A stretch of DNA of 64,000 bases, from assembly GCA_951217055.1 (NCBI GenBank), contig OX578282.1, positions 47,922,329 to 47,986,328 on the forward strand, in the 5' to 3' direction. This DNA is from Gerris lacustris. Lineage: Eukaryota; Arthropoda; Insecta; Hemiptera; Gerridae. Position numbers and translations under genes: made by a program. The notes beneath the pieces were generated by a model, which ran no database searches, was not told the origin of the DNA, and worked only from the letters and a program-made list of their open reading frames with translations. Numbering within the stretch: the stretch's first letter is position 1; each line of letters begins with the position of its first letter. Below are positions 47,367 to 59,514 of this stretch, in pieces.

Positions 47367-48698
47367 GGTGAGACCATGGAAATCAGAGGGTAATACAAGA
47401 TTATTATATAATTAATTTACCTAAATGTATTTTACTGCCATAATTTGGAGAAACGTGCCTATTTAATTGTTTCGAATATATGAATATGATCGTACCTTGC
47501 ATATCATTCGATCTTATAGACTTAACTCAACTTTCAGTTTTTGAAAATAACTGAATTTCAATTCAATGTGGTTTTTCGAATAAGTTTGTCAACCTAAACA
47601 TTTATTCGGTATATCCTCAGACTTAAGAGTTATTAAAAAATAATGAATGCACCCTTATCGGGTAAGAATTTAAAACGAACGTTAACTTTTTTTATTATTA
47701 TTACAAAAGTCACATTTTCTCGTTTAATTTTTAAAGAAAAAATGAAGTTTAAATATTAATTATGAGATAATTAATGAGGATGATGAGCTTGTTGTCTTGT
47801 GGTATATTGAGTCAGGGATGAGCCGAGGATCAAGTCTCTGAGTCCCACAGGGTCTATACACTCGCCACTCCATTATTTCTAATTTATTACTCTATTTTTT
47901 CTTTCTTTTTCACCGCTACACCAAAGTTTCATTAATTTTATTTAAGAGACCAAGGTTTTTTTCACTCCTAAATGTTTTTAGTGGGTAAAAAATAAAAATT
48001 CAAGATTTTTTTCTGCCTCGAGCGAGCTTTATTAGCGAAGCAGAAAATAAATGCCCTTAGGAATTCCCTACCTCATTTTCGCAACCAAGAATAGGTTTTT
48101 TGATAAAGAGGTTTTTCGTATAAATGAAGTGGATTGCTTGATAAACTTAGTTAAGTCGTGGAGCATGCAGTATAGAGTTAACGGTACTTGACGATGGATT
48201 CTGAAGAGTATGGAGTTCCAGGGGGTGTAGAGAGGATACTTAATCAAATTAGTATGCATGTCCATACCCCCAAAACTAGCAATGTTGGGGTTGGTCTAAA
48301 GGGTTACCACAACATGGAAGAAACCCTTGTCGTGGGGAGTGGTTAGAACATGCATGGAACTACATGCTTGACTTAATAAGTAGTTAGTGTCTGCTTCTGT
48401 GTTGTGTTTCTCTAATGATTGTTTCTGGCAAAATCCCTTGAGACCATTAATAATAATCAACCTATTACTATAGCTCAATACTGAATTTACATTACTTAAG
48501 TCTATTAAGATTTATTTTTCAATTATTAATAACTTTTTTTTCTGCAGATTTCCATGTTTTTTATTAACTTGTATTATCATAGGAAATACATATTCTGTGA
48601 AAGTTTGAGTCAGAGAGAGGGTTAAAAATGGATTACAACATTTCTACCTAACAATAAAAATGAATTGAAGTTTTTCTTTTGTGGACTTGAGGTTTTTT
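47367..48698. other. 1.3 kb without recognised genes
   Basis: Somewhat less A+T-rich at 48060-48470, with short minus frames at 48068-48265 and 48296-48478. Neither has a family motif. Confidence 0.5.
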
Positions 48699-48699
48699 T

Positions 48700-48852
48700 T
48701 ATATAAGTAGTTGGTTGTTTTTTGGAATGAAAGTCCTTTATTATATTTGATTCAAGCAAGCTTTTGAGTCCAGGTTCCCTGGACGAAAGCTTGCTTGAAT
48801 CAAATATAATAAAGGACTTTCATTCCAAAAAGCAACCAACTACTTATATAAT
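48700..48852. repeat. Near-perfect 150-bp palindrome
   Basis: Arms of about 72 nt (48702-48774 and 48778-48850) with a 3-nt centre. The left arm has GTAGTTGGTTG ... GGAATGAAAGTCCTTTATTA ... GATTCAAGCAAGCTTTTG. The right arm is its complement with only a few differences. Transcribed RNA would form one long hairpin. Confidence 0.95.
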
Positions 48853-50574
48853 AAAAATGAAGTTAATTAAAGCTTTTAGAAATATAAATTAATAATATTT
48901 GCTGTTTATGCCAAGTGCTCAATCCTCGATGCCCCATTGAGAACAGAGGGTATCGTTGTTATTATACTGCATGGCATGGTCCTACTCCCAAATCTTCACG
49001 ATGGCACGTTGAGTACATATCAAAACTAGATCTATGCAACAAATTACAAATCAAAACTGAAGGCTACTCTGTTAATATTTAAAGCCTTCTATTTTTATAT
49101 TCCGTATAGTTGCCATAGCGTTCTACTGATTTGATCATGTAAATACATATAGTATGACTTTTATTAATGTAATTTTTATAGATGTAAGATCAATAAATGG
49201 CTTATTTTTATTTATTTCTATATTCATTGGGTAACTTAGTTACAATTTACATTAATGTTATATTTATTTTATTAAAGGTTACTCATGCCTTATGCCCGCA
49301 AGTTTTATCTATATATTTATACATATATGAGTAAAGTTATTTCAAGATGTGATTCAATTGAACTTACTTTATCGAGTCTTAAAAATTAGCAAATTAAAGT
49401 GTTTAAATCAGCAAAAATTTGACAAATATTCTCTTTTAAATATTATAATTATAATATATTTTATTCATTATTTATTTATGCTGGTCTTAGCTTTTTAGTA
49501 TTAAGAATCCTCTAAAAGCTTGTTGTATATAATATAATTATAAATGAAATCGTTAAAGTTTATACTAATTATTGATTGTAGATAAGCCAATTTAGACTGA
49601 GGTCAATAAGAATTCTTCTAACATTCCTCGTAATTGGATTTAATGTACTTATTGATGATGGATTTGATGTTCCTCATAATGGATTTGATGTAAATAATAA
49701 GCATATGCAGTATGCTAATACTGCATTGATATAGTTCAAAACTCACTTTAGTCTTTCACTAGCAATTTCATTCATAGTTAACGATAGGACCAATTTTTAA
49801 ATTGTGTCAAAACTGCTGTATCAAATACTATGAATATAACATGTGGTTGTACTTGATTGGTACCAATTTTTAATTAAATAGTATTTAAAGATTTAACTAA
49901 ATTTTCAAATGGAGATCTCAAAAATCGATAGTATTTTAACTCCATACGTATGTTTGGATTTGGTTTACACAGGACATAAGGTAGTGTATAAATAAATCAG
50001 GAAGAGAATTTCAAATTCAAAAACCCTTCCTCCTATATTTTAAACCCTTGCAATTTATATTTCAAATTCCTTCTACTCGGACTAGGATTACTCAATATAC
50101 ACAGTATGAACTTCAAGTTGAAAGCCCAACCTCTCCATTTCAAGGGTTAAAATATACACTTTATCTTCTGTTTACTCATTGGATCGTAATGTAGCCGAAG
50201 GGGATTTCACCTACCCCTCTTAATTCTGAGTTATTCATAAGGGTCCGGATGTCGAGTGTAGGTAACCCTGTGGTATTCACTATTGAAATTTCCGCTTATT
50301 TGCTTTTATTTCCTCATCCACTGGCATGAGTCTATTAGCTATTCTTGTTGAAGATATTTTAAATTTTTATTATTTAAATAAATATTTATCTTTTCTATTT
50401 TTAGCCAAGTGACTCAATTAGTTCAATACAAAACTTTTACAAAACGAGATAGTGAGAGAAAGAGATATAATAAAGTTAGAGAAAACGAGATGGTAGTGGT
50501 GATTAGAAAAGGAATTCCTAGGGGAAATAATTAGGGGTAGGAGAGTGGCAGAAGACAGCGCACAGATTCTTCGC
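48853..50574. other. 1.7 kb of A+T-rich DNA
   Basis: No gene or known family. Short duplicate phrase TTGATG ... CCTCATAATGGATTTGATGT near 49660. Confidence 0.55.
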
Positions 50575-51878
50575 TTAAAGGGTGATTCACGCTACACCGA
50601 GCCGGGGCCTTGCCGTGCCGGGCACGAGGCTCGTTGAAAAAATGTTGTATAGATTTTAAATAAAGCAATGCACAGTACAACGGGCACGACACGAGTCAGG
50701 ACCGAGCCTCGTCCGAGGCTCGGTGGCGAAACGTTAGGGTACATTGTTTTCACGCGCCCGGCCCGTCCCCGCCTCGGTCCCGCCTCGTTGAGGGGCCGAT
50801 CCACGCTACAACGAGCCCGGGCCGTGCCGGGGCCGAGCCCTCCCACCGTCGCTCTTCGCTATAATATCTCATCCTTTTCTAAATTATTTATTTTTTATTA
50901 CTTTGTGGCTGTATAATTTTACTGTGGCAGTAATTTTTAATGTAAAGTTTCGCATCAAAAATCAATTTGTGTGTTTTGCTTCCGAGCTTACCGAAGGTAA
51001 CGGAAGCATTGTGTTCACTTTTGAGAACGAAAAACTTTTATGCCTCCGATTTTAAAAATTCCAAGACAGAAATCCGTTTCAGACATCAGGTAACATTTTT
51101 GGTCTCGTGTCTGTCTGTCGGTCTGTGTGTCCGCGAATTATGAAACGTGTGACGATAACTTGAGTAAATGACCGGTTTTGATGAAATTTGGTAGACATGT
51201 TCATTTTACCAATACCCGGGACGAGTTCGTTGGACAACGTTATCCGTCCAAGCGTTCACGAGCAAAGCTCGCGTAAACGTGAACTTCAAATTTAAAATTG
51301 GAATTTTAGGTCGGGAAATGATCTAACTTCATCTATTCAATGAGAAAAATATTTGTTTCAAATACAATATTTTAGTAAAACCAACAGCGACACAGCTATG
51401 AAGTGTTAAAGATCGCTAAAACTATTAATAGTTTTTACACAATGAACAATATAAAAATAAAGTAATATAAAAATAATTTTAATGTTAATATAACAATAAA
51501 GTACATGATAGGATGCGAGGAAGCTATGTGCCACACTAATTGGCAGTCTATTTTTTTTTTTAATGATGGAAGACGAAATTTTAATTGAATGTGTGCGGAA
51601 GTATCCTGTCATTTATGACATGACATCCTAAATATTTGGACCCAAAGTACAAATCTTGCATCTGGAAAACGATATCAGGAGAAATGAAACTAAATGGTGA
51701 GTAAAATGATTTCGCCTAGTAGAGGACAGCACGTCCCAGCCCAGCTCGTCCCCGGCCCGTGCCCGCCTCGTTCACAACTCGGTGTAGCATGTATGTGAAG
51801 GCTCGGACGAGGCACGGTGGGAGGGCTCGTGCCCGGCACGACACGGCCCCGGCTCGGTGTAGCGTGAATCATCCTTAA
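50575..51878. mobile_element. GC-rich terminal-inverted-repeat element M (TTAA or TTA borders)
   Basis: TGATTCACGCTACACCGAGC at the left (50583) is mirrored by GCTCGGTGTAGCGTGAATCA at the right. The inverted repeats run about 50 bp, to GGGCACGAG / CTCGTGCCC. Both ends abut TTAA (50575-50578 and 51875-51878), which fits piggyBac (TTAA) or PIF/Harbinger (TTA). The ends are far more GC- and CpG-rich than the flanks. An internal copy of the terminal repeat lies at about 50796-50845. Open frames at 50592-50846, 50668-50916 and 51690-51872 are by-products of the composition. Confidence 0.75.
50978..51552 (+). repeat. Family A element, copy A5, nested in element M
   Basis: Intact hairpin, head and core type I, with a short tail ending GAGGAAGCTATGTGCCACAC ... 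TTGGCAGTC. Lies entirely inside element M, so it is younger than M. Confidence 0.88.
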
Positions 51879-52618
51879 TCCGGCTACGCGGCCCTATCCC
51901 CTACTCACTTCTTTCCTTATTCTCAACTATATCTTAATTATCGATACCTCCTTGGAAGAAGCGTGCTCTTTAAATTTCTGAAAATAATCTTTTGTTTAAT
52001 CAACTGTTTTTTTCAGAACTCCAAACTATTGCCAGCACTAAACCTGTAATAAAATATGGGAAACGATAGGAAATGTCTTTTTGTATGCATGGTGAATAGT
52101 GTTTTATAGATTTGATCATGACATAGTTACTTAAGTAGTTGTATAAAAAGTCGGGTTGTACATGAATGCAGTATTGTTTTACCATGGCCAGTTATACGCT
52201 CACTGTCAAGATATGAAAGCAAATATGGAATTAAAATTCAGCGAATGGTAGTGATAAATTAAGAATAATTATAATAATGACCCGAAATATTTGACAATCA
52301 TTGTTGCAAATAACACAGAATGGCCTGTATTATTAAGAGTTTGAAGCCTAAAAAGGACATAAATGGTGTTTTCTCTTGGAAACCATAATCTGAGGGTGCT
52401 CAGCGCCTGAAGGATTATAAAAGTACGCGGCCCTCTAGACGGATAAGGCGCGCGAAACTCACTTTCTCGGCTAGTTGAAATATACGTACGTTTATTTATT
52501 AGGTATCGTGTGACTCCATCCTATATCAAAGTTATTCTTCATTCATTTGTGTTGTACGGGTATATAGAGTTAAAGTTGGTAAGCAAAATCTGAGCGTGGC
52601 TAATTTTTACTACGTCTT
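51879..52618. other. A+T-rich DNA with a small GC-rich patch
   Basis: GC-rich patches near 51882-51900 (GGCTACGCGGCCCT) and 52428-52450 (TACGCGGCCCTCTAGACG) share a phrase. Otherwise nothing recognised. Confidence 0.5.
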
Positions 52619-52865
52619 TATTAGCTTTCTTTCTTGTTTGTTTGTGTGTCCAGTACAAATCTTGCAATCGATTTTTAACTAACTTCCTGAGTATCTAAAC
52701 ATTTGAAACTTTTAGAATAGTTCAGAACACGATGACAATGCCTTATTTTAATACTTTTAGCCATCTTTCAGCAGAATTTAATTAGTTTTCATTTAATTTA
52801 GTTTTTGTTTTAGAATTTAATTCACAAGTTATTTTATTTTTTTTTACATATCCCATAGTATTTAT

Positions 52866-53049
52866 CTCAGAGTAAGGAAGGGGTAGAGGGAACAATGTGA
52901 TTTGAAAAGTGGTTCATTTTATCGAGATATCGATACTGTTTCACCAAACTGCCGCTTGGGAGGTTTAGTATATGGGTGTCGCATAATGAACCACTTTTTG
53001 AGACCCCGATTCTATAGTATTGCTTCCTCTACCCCTTCCTTACTCTGAG
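52866..53049. mobile_element. hAT-type MITE (184 bp) inserted in K2
   Basis: Perfect ~24-bp terminal inverted repeats beginning CTCAGAGTAAGGAAGGGGTA. Target duplication GTATTTAT / GTATTTAC (52858-52865, 53050-53057), 8 bp and fitting nTnnnnAn. The interior has a second inverted pair (GTGGTTCATTTTAT / ATAATGAACCACTT). Confidence 0.88.
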
Positions 53050-53393
53050 GTATTTACAATCTTCATTTTGACGGGTTTCAAATTTGTAATTTTTTATTAA
53101 GAGGTAAACATTGAATGACAGCGAAAAGTAAACAAACAAATAAATTAATTGACGTTTGACACCTAGGTTAGTTTACACTTGTATCCTAGGTATAGGTTTA
53201 ATTTTTCTGCATCTGTACTTCTTTACTTGCATACATTTTTCTTCTCTTACTGTCCCTACACAGGGGCATATCAATGGCACGGTTAAGATTCAGTGTTGGT
53301 GAGATCCGTTGTACAAAGATTTGTCCTTTTATAAGTTTAAGATCAGCTCTCTAGATGGTTGTCATTATTATGTGAAGTAAATAAATTCGGTAC

Positions 53394-53821
53394 CAGCGAT
53401 CATAGAATCCTTAAACGGAAAGATTTCCAACTCCCCTCTTTATCTACCTTTGTTAGACTACTAGCGCTCCACGGGAATTTGGCGGTTAATATTACAACTA
53501 AATCTTTTACACCATTCAAAAGATTTTGAGCTTTTTAATTCAAAGAAATAAATTAATAAATTAATTTGTCAGTTTACTGGATTCGAACCCGGGAACTTTC
53601 GCATCCGGAGCTATCGCGCATCTCATTCAGCCACCGAGGCTGGTTTTTATTTTTTTTGTTTATTTACATAATAGTACAAATGTCTGACAACCAGTATTTG
53701 TTTATATTTTAGAATTCGAGGAATGTCAAAAGATCATAAGTAGTTTACAATTTTAACCGCCATCTGCCCGACCAGCGCTAGTGGTCTTACACCTCTAGAA
53801 TACTGGAGTTGGATACCCCTG
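53394..53821. mobile_element. hAT-type MITE (428 bp) inserted in K2, carrying a tRNA-like SINE
   Basis: Flanked by exact 8-bp duplication TTCGGTAC (53386-53393 and 53822-53829), nTnnnnAn-compatible. Ends CAGCG / CCCTG. Imperfect inner inverted repeats include CCAACTCC, ACTAGCGCT and TGGCGGTTAA on both sides. K1 has the unoccupied site TTCGGAAC. Confidence 0.88.
53577..53641 (-). pseudogene. tRNA-derived SINE-like sequence within the MITE
   Basis: On the minus strand: A box TGGCTGAATGAG (53622-53633), perfect B box GGTTCGAATCC (53579-53589), spacing as in a tRNA. The acceptor stem is absent, so it is not a functional tRNA gene. It lies in the loop of the fold-back element. Confidence 0.6.
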
Positions 53822-53945
53822 TTCGGTACTATGCATTTTTTTTCACTAACGTTATATATAACAATGACAATTATATTATCAACATTACATATGATTCAAC
53901 AGAAAATTTAAAAACGTAGTATATAAAAAGTTCTCTTTATCTTGT

Positions 53946-54649
53946 AATTATTAAACACCGAACTGTACTCACAGTAATCAAAAATATTATATAGATAACA
54001 CATAGGTTGGATATATGGTCGTATTAGAATGAAATCGTTGGGGGGGGGGGGGGGGGGGTTCTGTTGCTAGTGAAGCTGATTGTTTTGAAAAGGAACACAG
54101 CTTTCTAATGCAGATCTTAGCTATCGCTTCGCTTCTGGTGACAAACCTTTATTTTTATTTGACAAACAGTGTCGATTATGCTCAGCTTTGGGTGATTAAA
54201 TCACCTTAAGGGTAATTTTTCTACCGACAGAATCTTTAACAGTTCCTTTTTAGTCTAATTTTCAACGATCTGCAAGATGCACTCAAGATAATATCTAATA
54301 GTAGATATACTCTTTATACAATTGAAGTGTTTAAAATTATCTCTTAATTTTAGCACACACATCATTACACATATATGTTAAAGTAATTAATTATAAGTTC
54401 GATATTTAACATTTAAATCAACCTTATACGACACATAAATCAACCTGTGGTGTGAATTCTCTTCATTCCCTGAGAGTTCACGATTGGAACCTTACCTATC
54501 CATATACGTTGTAGCAAATCACTTTGGGAAGAATAATAATCAATGTTAGATAAAGGAAACTTTAAACTTGGCAAAATGGACTGTAGTATATTGATAAACA
54601 AGTAACATAAGTATATAATATATAATAGAAAGCTAGGACTCTCGAGTAG
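53946..54649. other. A+T-rich DNA with a G run
   Basis: A 19-nt G run at 54040-54058. Nothing else recognised. Confidence 0.6.
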
Positions 54650-54820
54650 AACTCCAAGAGAGAAGGTAGAGAATAGGAGTCTAGACTAGAATTCCAAGAG
54701 AGAAGGTAGAGAATCCAGGAGTCTAGACTAGAACTCCAAGAGAGAAGGTAGAGAATCTAGGAGTCTAGACTAGAATTCCAAGAGAGAAGGTAGAGAATTT
54801 AGGAGTCTAGAGTAGAGCTG
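54636..54820. repeat. ~42-bp minisatellite, four units
   Basis: CCAAGAGAGAAGGTAGAGAA recurs at 54654, 54694, 54736 and 54778, separated by AGGAGTCTAGACTAGAATT-type sequence. Confidence 0.95.
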
Positions 54821-55616
54821 CTATAGGTTCGAGTGGCAGGCTAACTGACTTGGAGGAGGATAGGGAAGCAACTCCCCCCTTACCTCCTTATCAAACCCTA
54901 ATTTTCGTTTCTTAAAAATAGGTACAATTCTTTACATAAGCCCTATAATTTATTCTTAGAACTAATTATAATTATATTATTAAATATAAATTTAATCTGT
55001 TGTATAGACTGCATACTTTAATTGTATTCATTTTGTACAAAAGGGTTGGTTTTTACCCTTTTTTTCAATTTTGTTAACAATTTACAGTTACAAGACATTT
55101 TAAATAGAATAAATATTTAATCAAACAACTCAAAAACAAATAATTTAGATATACGATTTTTCTCAAACAAATTAACACCTTTTTTCCCTCTCTCTCATTC
55201 CTTTTAAATTTACAGCGATATTTTACACGGAGTTTTATAAACGACAGTATATTTTAACAAGTTTTTTTTATGTAAAAATCTCCTGTTTTTTCTCCACCCT
55301 AACTTCCTTTTCAAGCCCCCCGTGAGGTTCGGGAATTCCCAGGAGGCCTGAAATAAAATCTCTCTCTTATTCTCTGTAAATCCAAAAGCAAACTAAACTC
55401 TCATAGTAAACGTCAGAAAATGTAGCATCGAGGAGGTGATTTTAAAAGCAACGAATTAACACTAGGAGAAACAAAAAAATCTAAAATTCTTTTCTGTTTG
55501 TTTTATTCGAATTTGTTTATTTTTTCCTTATAACTACATTGGATTCTCAATTCCTACCTTTTTTGTGAACATTGCCCTCTCTGCAAACTCGTTAACAAAT
55601 GTTTAGAAATAAATAA
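54821..55616. other. A+T-rich DNA without recognised features
   Basis: Nothing recognised. Confidence 0.55.
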
Positions 55617-55623
55617 CACACAC

Positions 55624-55709
<86 letters not shown>
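55617..55709. repeat. (CA)n(TA)n microsatellite
   Basis: Five CA units followed by about 40 TA units. Confidence 0.97.
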
Positions 55710-55715
<6 letters not shown>

Positions 55716-56419
55716 TTAATTTTTTGATTCATTTCTACTTTATCATCATGCGTAATAAATAAATAACTCCTATTTGGATTTATTTTTTAACTTTTTGTAC
55801 AGTATTCCTCTCTGCGTTTATTTGCGCGTGTACCGAAGCATATTTTACCTCTCTTTACCATTCTATCGAGTGTTGTCGGGTATTTGTAATACGACCTGTG
55901 CTCATTACAACGACAACACTGGCGAGTATATCATTTTATGAATCAATATTTTAACCCCCTTTGTATACCACTGTAGTGGAAATTAATTTGCCGGTTTTGT
56001 TTGTTTGTCATTAATTATTTTCCCCTAAAATGTATATCTCTGACTGTCATTTTTTTGAAACCATTATTTAAAATGGAGTACGGCTGATTTGTGGAATAAT
56101 TGTGTTCAACTCAACGATTTGGAAATATTAACATCGCCTAGAATATCTTCCTGTTCAGTAATCACTGTAATATGGTTAATATAATTTCATATTAGTGAAT
56201 AAAGGAGAATGACGTATAAAAATTAACCCCACCACCGAGAAATGAACCCGTATCCCCACTTAAATGATTTTGTTCGATGTGACCAGGATGTATTAAAATT
56301 CGAATTATTTCTTCTTTATGTATGCCATTCACAAAGATCCGTGGTTACAAATGAAACCCCATTTGTTGGGTTTACAGGGGAATCCCTGAAAGGTTAAAAG
56401 AATCGTAGTATGTGTAACA
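55710..56419. other. A+T-rich DNA with a small hairpin
   Basis: GTGTTGTCG ... TTTGTAAT / ATTACAACGACAACAC at 55870-55920 forms a stem. A weak B-box-like GGGTTCATTTCTC on the minus strand near 56240 is not called. Confidence 0.5.
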
Positions 56420-56760
56420 TACATGTTACCAATTAAAAATAACATTATGGAACGACCACTACTCACAATACGGTCACCGGATAAACCAGAACGGATAGTG
56501 CATCTATACGATACAGCAAGTTGTACGGCGAGCTTTACCGCTTGCCGACGCAGCAACTCAAACTTCCCGCCTAACCTGAGTGGGAGTAAATTTAAGAGGG
56601 TGGGGGAATATTTTCGCATGCGCATTGTGTAAGCTGGAGCCGTACCAGACGCCTGACGATGGTGGAAACAAATAGACTTATATTCCATACAGCCGGAACG
56701 GTCTCCGACACAAAACACTCATACCTGTACGGCGGCGACCTTACAGAGTGTAGGACCCTT
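56329..56760. other. GC-richer island with a 129-codon minus open frame
   Basis: 56420-56760 is clearly GC-richer than its surroundings. The longest open frame in the window lies on the minus strand (56329-56718, 129 codons), with no domain or splice border I recognise. A plus frame (56423-56632) overlaps it. It directly abuts double fold-back I2, so it may be another mobile-element piece. Coding status is undecided. Confidence 0.35.
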
Positions 56761-56769
56761 TAGAATCGG

Positions 56770-56985
56770 GTACTTCTTTAGATTGTTACTCCCCTAAGTT
56801 GTTTTTGAATAAAAATTACTTTAATTAAATAACAATTAGGAAAAAGGTATGTTTAGTCCAATATCCGACTTCTGTTTTGATAAGGGGAGTAACAGTCTAA
56901 AGAAGAACTTTCCTTACACCTTCTTTAGATTGTTACTTCTCCTCTGTTTTTTTTTATAAGGGGAGTAACAATCTAAAGAAGTGCC
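56770..56985. mobile_element. Double fold-back element I2
   Basis: Four alternating copies of the module CTTCTTTAGATTGTTACTCC (about 56773 +, 56885 -, 56925 +, 56957 -). Shares outer ACTTCTTTAG ends and the inner TTCTGTTTTGATAAGGGGAG segment with I1. Confidence 0.82.
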
Positions 56986-58319
56986 TAGAATCGCGCACAA
57001 AAAAGGAATTAGAGCTTTACATATAATAAGAGATTATGTAATATGTAATCATTTTTCTCCAGGTAATTGATGTTGTGAGATTTCAACCATGTGTTCTTGC
57101 CGACCATTGTAAATGATGTACCTATACGTTTGTCATACCGCATAAAGAAAGTAACTTTAGAGCATGTTGTGACAAATGATTTGCAGCTAGGTGTTCAGAT
57201 TTGATACTAATTGTAGATAATTATTACATATGTGCCTTACCCCGTCTATAAGCCTTGTTCGTTAGCGATCTTTCTACAACATTTAAGGATTGCTTGGTAT
57301 AAATATCTGTTAATATTATAAAAAAAAAAAAATGTATCACTGCTTTAACCTACTATGCTTAAAAATACAAATTTATTATTTAATTTTAATTTTTAATCCA
57401 TCGAGAATAGCTTAAAATTTTACACTTTTTATTTATTAGTACGTTTAAGTTTTAAATGGCTATAATTGAAATTAAACTTTACTTTGAAACGTAAGTTTAA
57501 ATGTTTTTACAAATAGTGAATGTTTCAAATTACTCAATTTATAATTTGAATATTAAATATATAAACATAACGTCTTAATCTGTAAATTATTTCGTTACCC
57601 TTTTAAATGTTTAAAATCACCCAAGTTAGGATAATTCTTTTCATTTGATTATTTTACCTGGTTTAGGGTTCAGGTTTAAACCTGACTATGTATCTTGCAC
57701 TTACCGCTTTTACAACTTAAAGGCCATATTAAGTTCTTATGTAAGGTTTATTAGGTTCTTTTCTACTATATTAGGTCGTTTTATTACATGCCTACCCTTT
57801 TCTTCTATATAAAACCTAGACTCCCTTTACAAATCCCACGCTTTTTCTGGCATTAACGTATAGAGCTATTAGTTTTATTACCTTAAGATTTTCATACGGA
57901 TAAAAGAATATGTTTTTTCAACTTTATCCCTTCTCTATTCTAGTCTTCATGAAAGCTAATTTGTTATTAATATTTTAAATTAAGTTTTCAAAATTAAATG
58001 TTATATTTCTAAAATAAAATAAAAATACAATATGGTTATGAAGTAACTTCATTGTTATATTAACTTTATCTTGTTATATAGGAGCTCAAGTTAGTATGTA
58101 TTATGAAAAAATACAGTTTTATTGAACGCTCCAAACTTGTTTTATGTTGATAAAATGGCTTTATATAAAATTACTGAATATAACTTTAAAGAGTATAAAT
58201 TAAATATAATAATATTTATTTATTCTTTAAATTAAGAAATATGAATCAATGAAAAAATATGTCTAATACAACTGGTTCAAAACATTCTCATTTACGCGTA
58301 GTTTATTAGATTTTTTGAA
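56986..58319. other. 1.3 kb of A+T-rich DNA
   Basis: Nothing recognised. Confidence 0.6.
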
Positions 58320-58886
58320 TTTTCATTGTGACATTTAATTAATATTGAACATTTGAGCAAAATTTAGCATCAGAATAAGTCCCTCCAGTAAAACGTCGAA
58401 CTTGTACTCTAAGCTTTTGGAGCAATTTTCTCAGGATTTACATTTTTCTCGGGAAAATTACTTTTACCTATTGAGATTTGTAATTAATAGAATACATTTT
58501 AGAAATTTTTATTCAAATCGTTGGAACTGAAGATTTTGAGATTATTGCTTTACGTTTTTTCTGAACTTTTTGGGGTTGTTACCCCTAAATTTAGAGCTAA
58601 AACTCATTTTTCAATATGAGAGAGTTAGTGAGATACGGTCTAAAGAAAAAAACTAAGTTTTTACCAACTTATATATCTACACTTTAACGGTTGCTAACTT
58701 AAAATTTAATCATTTTTCAATGTTATGATTTGTCTGAACATGTATGAAAAACAACAGACGACGGACCGAAAATTTATAAAAACTACTTTTTTGTACTCAG
58801 AACGTGTAAATCCATCACTCAAGAAACCTTATTTTCACGCCATCACGATACTTTTGCTTTATACATTCTACGAATGAAGTAAAAAG
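58320..58886. repeat. Family C element, copy C3 (old, divergent)
   Basis: Same order of landmarks as C1 with many substitutions (TTCTCAGGATTTACATTTTT, TCTCGGGAAAATTAC, GAGCTAAAACTCATTTTTCA, CTCAGAACGTGTAAATCCAT, CATCACGATACTTT). The B-box-like segment has decayed. Confidence 0.78.
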
Positions 58887-58900
58887 ATTAAGTTTTTTTT

Positions 58901-59514
58901 GCTTCTGAGCTTACTGAAGGTAACTGAAGCTATGTGATCGTTCTGAAGAACTAAAAAATGTTAGGTCTCCGATTTAAAAAATTCCAAGACAGAAATCCGT
59001 TTCAGACATCAGGGATCATTTTTGGTTCCGTGTCTGTCTGTCGGTCGGTCTGTCGTTCTTCAATTTTTGCGAACCAACGTATCTTAAAAACTACACGTCC
59101 AATTTTAATGACATTTGGGTGGTATGTCATGAGTAGCCCATTGTTGGTCCCATATAAGTTTTAACCTTCTGCGCCCATTTGTTTCTCTTCCACATGCGCA
59201 CAAACATACATTAATTTACACCTATAGCTTCAAAAGTACTTATCTGATTTTTATGAAACTTTTATAGTTTATCGACAGTAGCCCGCAGATAGCCCCAGAT
59301 TATACTTTGAACCGTTTGCGCTCTTTAACTTTTGCTTATTTGATACTTTAATTCAAGTATAAAATCAAAACAATTTTTACAGATTAAAAAAACGGAGGAA
59401 ACAATTAAACAAATGAAACAATAATGGCTTGTAAATGCATAAAATATAAAATTAATAATGTACGTGATAGGATGCGAGGAAGCTATGTGCCATACCAATT
59501 GGCAGTCTATTTTA
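58901..59514 (+). repeat. Family A element, copy A7 (core type II, full length)
   Basis: Variant hairpin (GCTTCTGAGC ... GTAACTGAAGC), head, CTGT/CGGT run, core II (AAAACTACACGTCCAATTTT, TTCCACATGCGCACAAAC) and 3' end GAGGAAGCTATGTGCC. Starts 14 bp after family C copy C3. Confidence 0.88.

Larger units (their letters stand above)
52620..53945 (+). repeat. Family K element, copy K2, split by two MITEs
   Basis: Matches K1 in three blocks: 52620-52857, 53058-53385 and 53830-53945. The gaps are exactly the two insertions listed next. Confidence 0.88.

Noticed and set aside
50592..50916. Arg/Pro/Gly-rich open frames on both strands
   Set aside because: By-product of the GC-rich ends of element M. 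The composition is repeated and no domain is visible.
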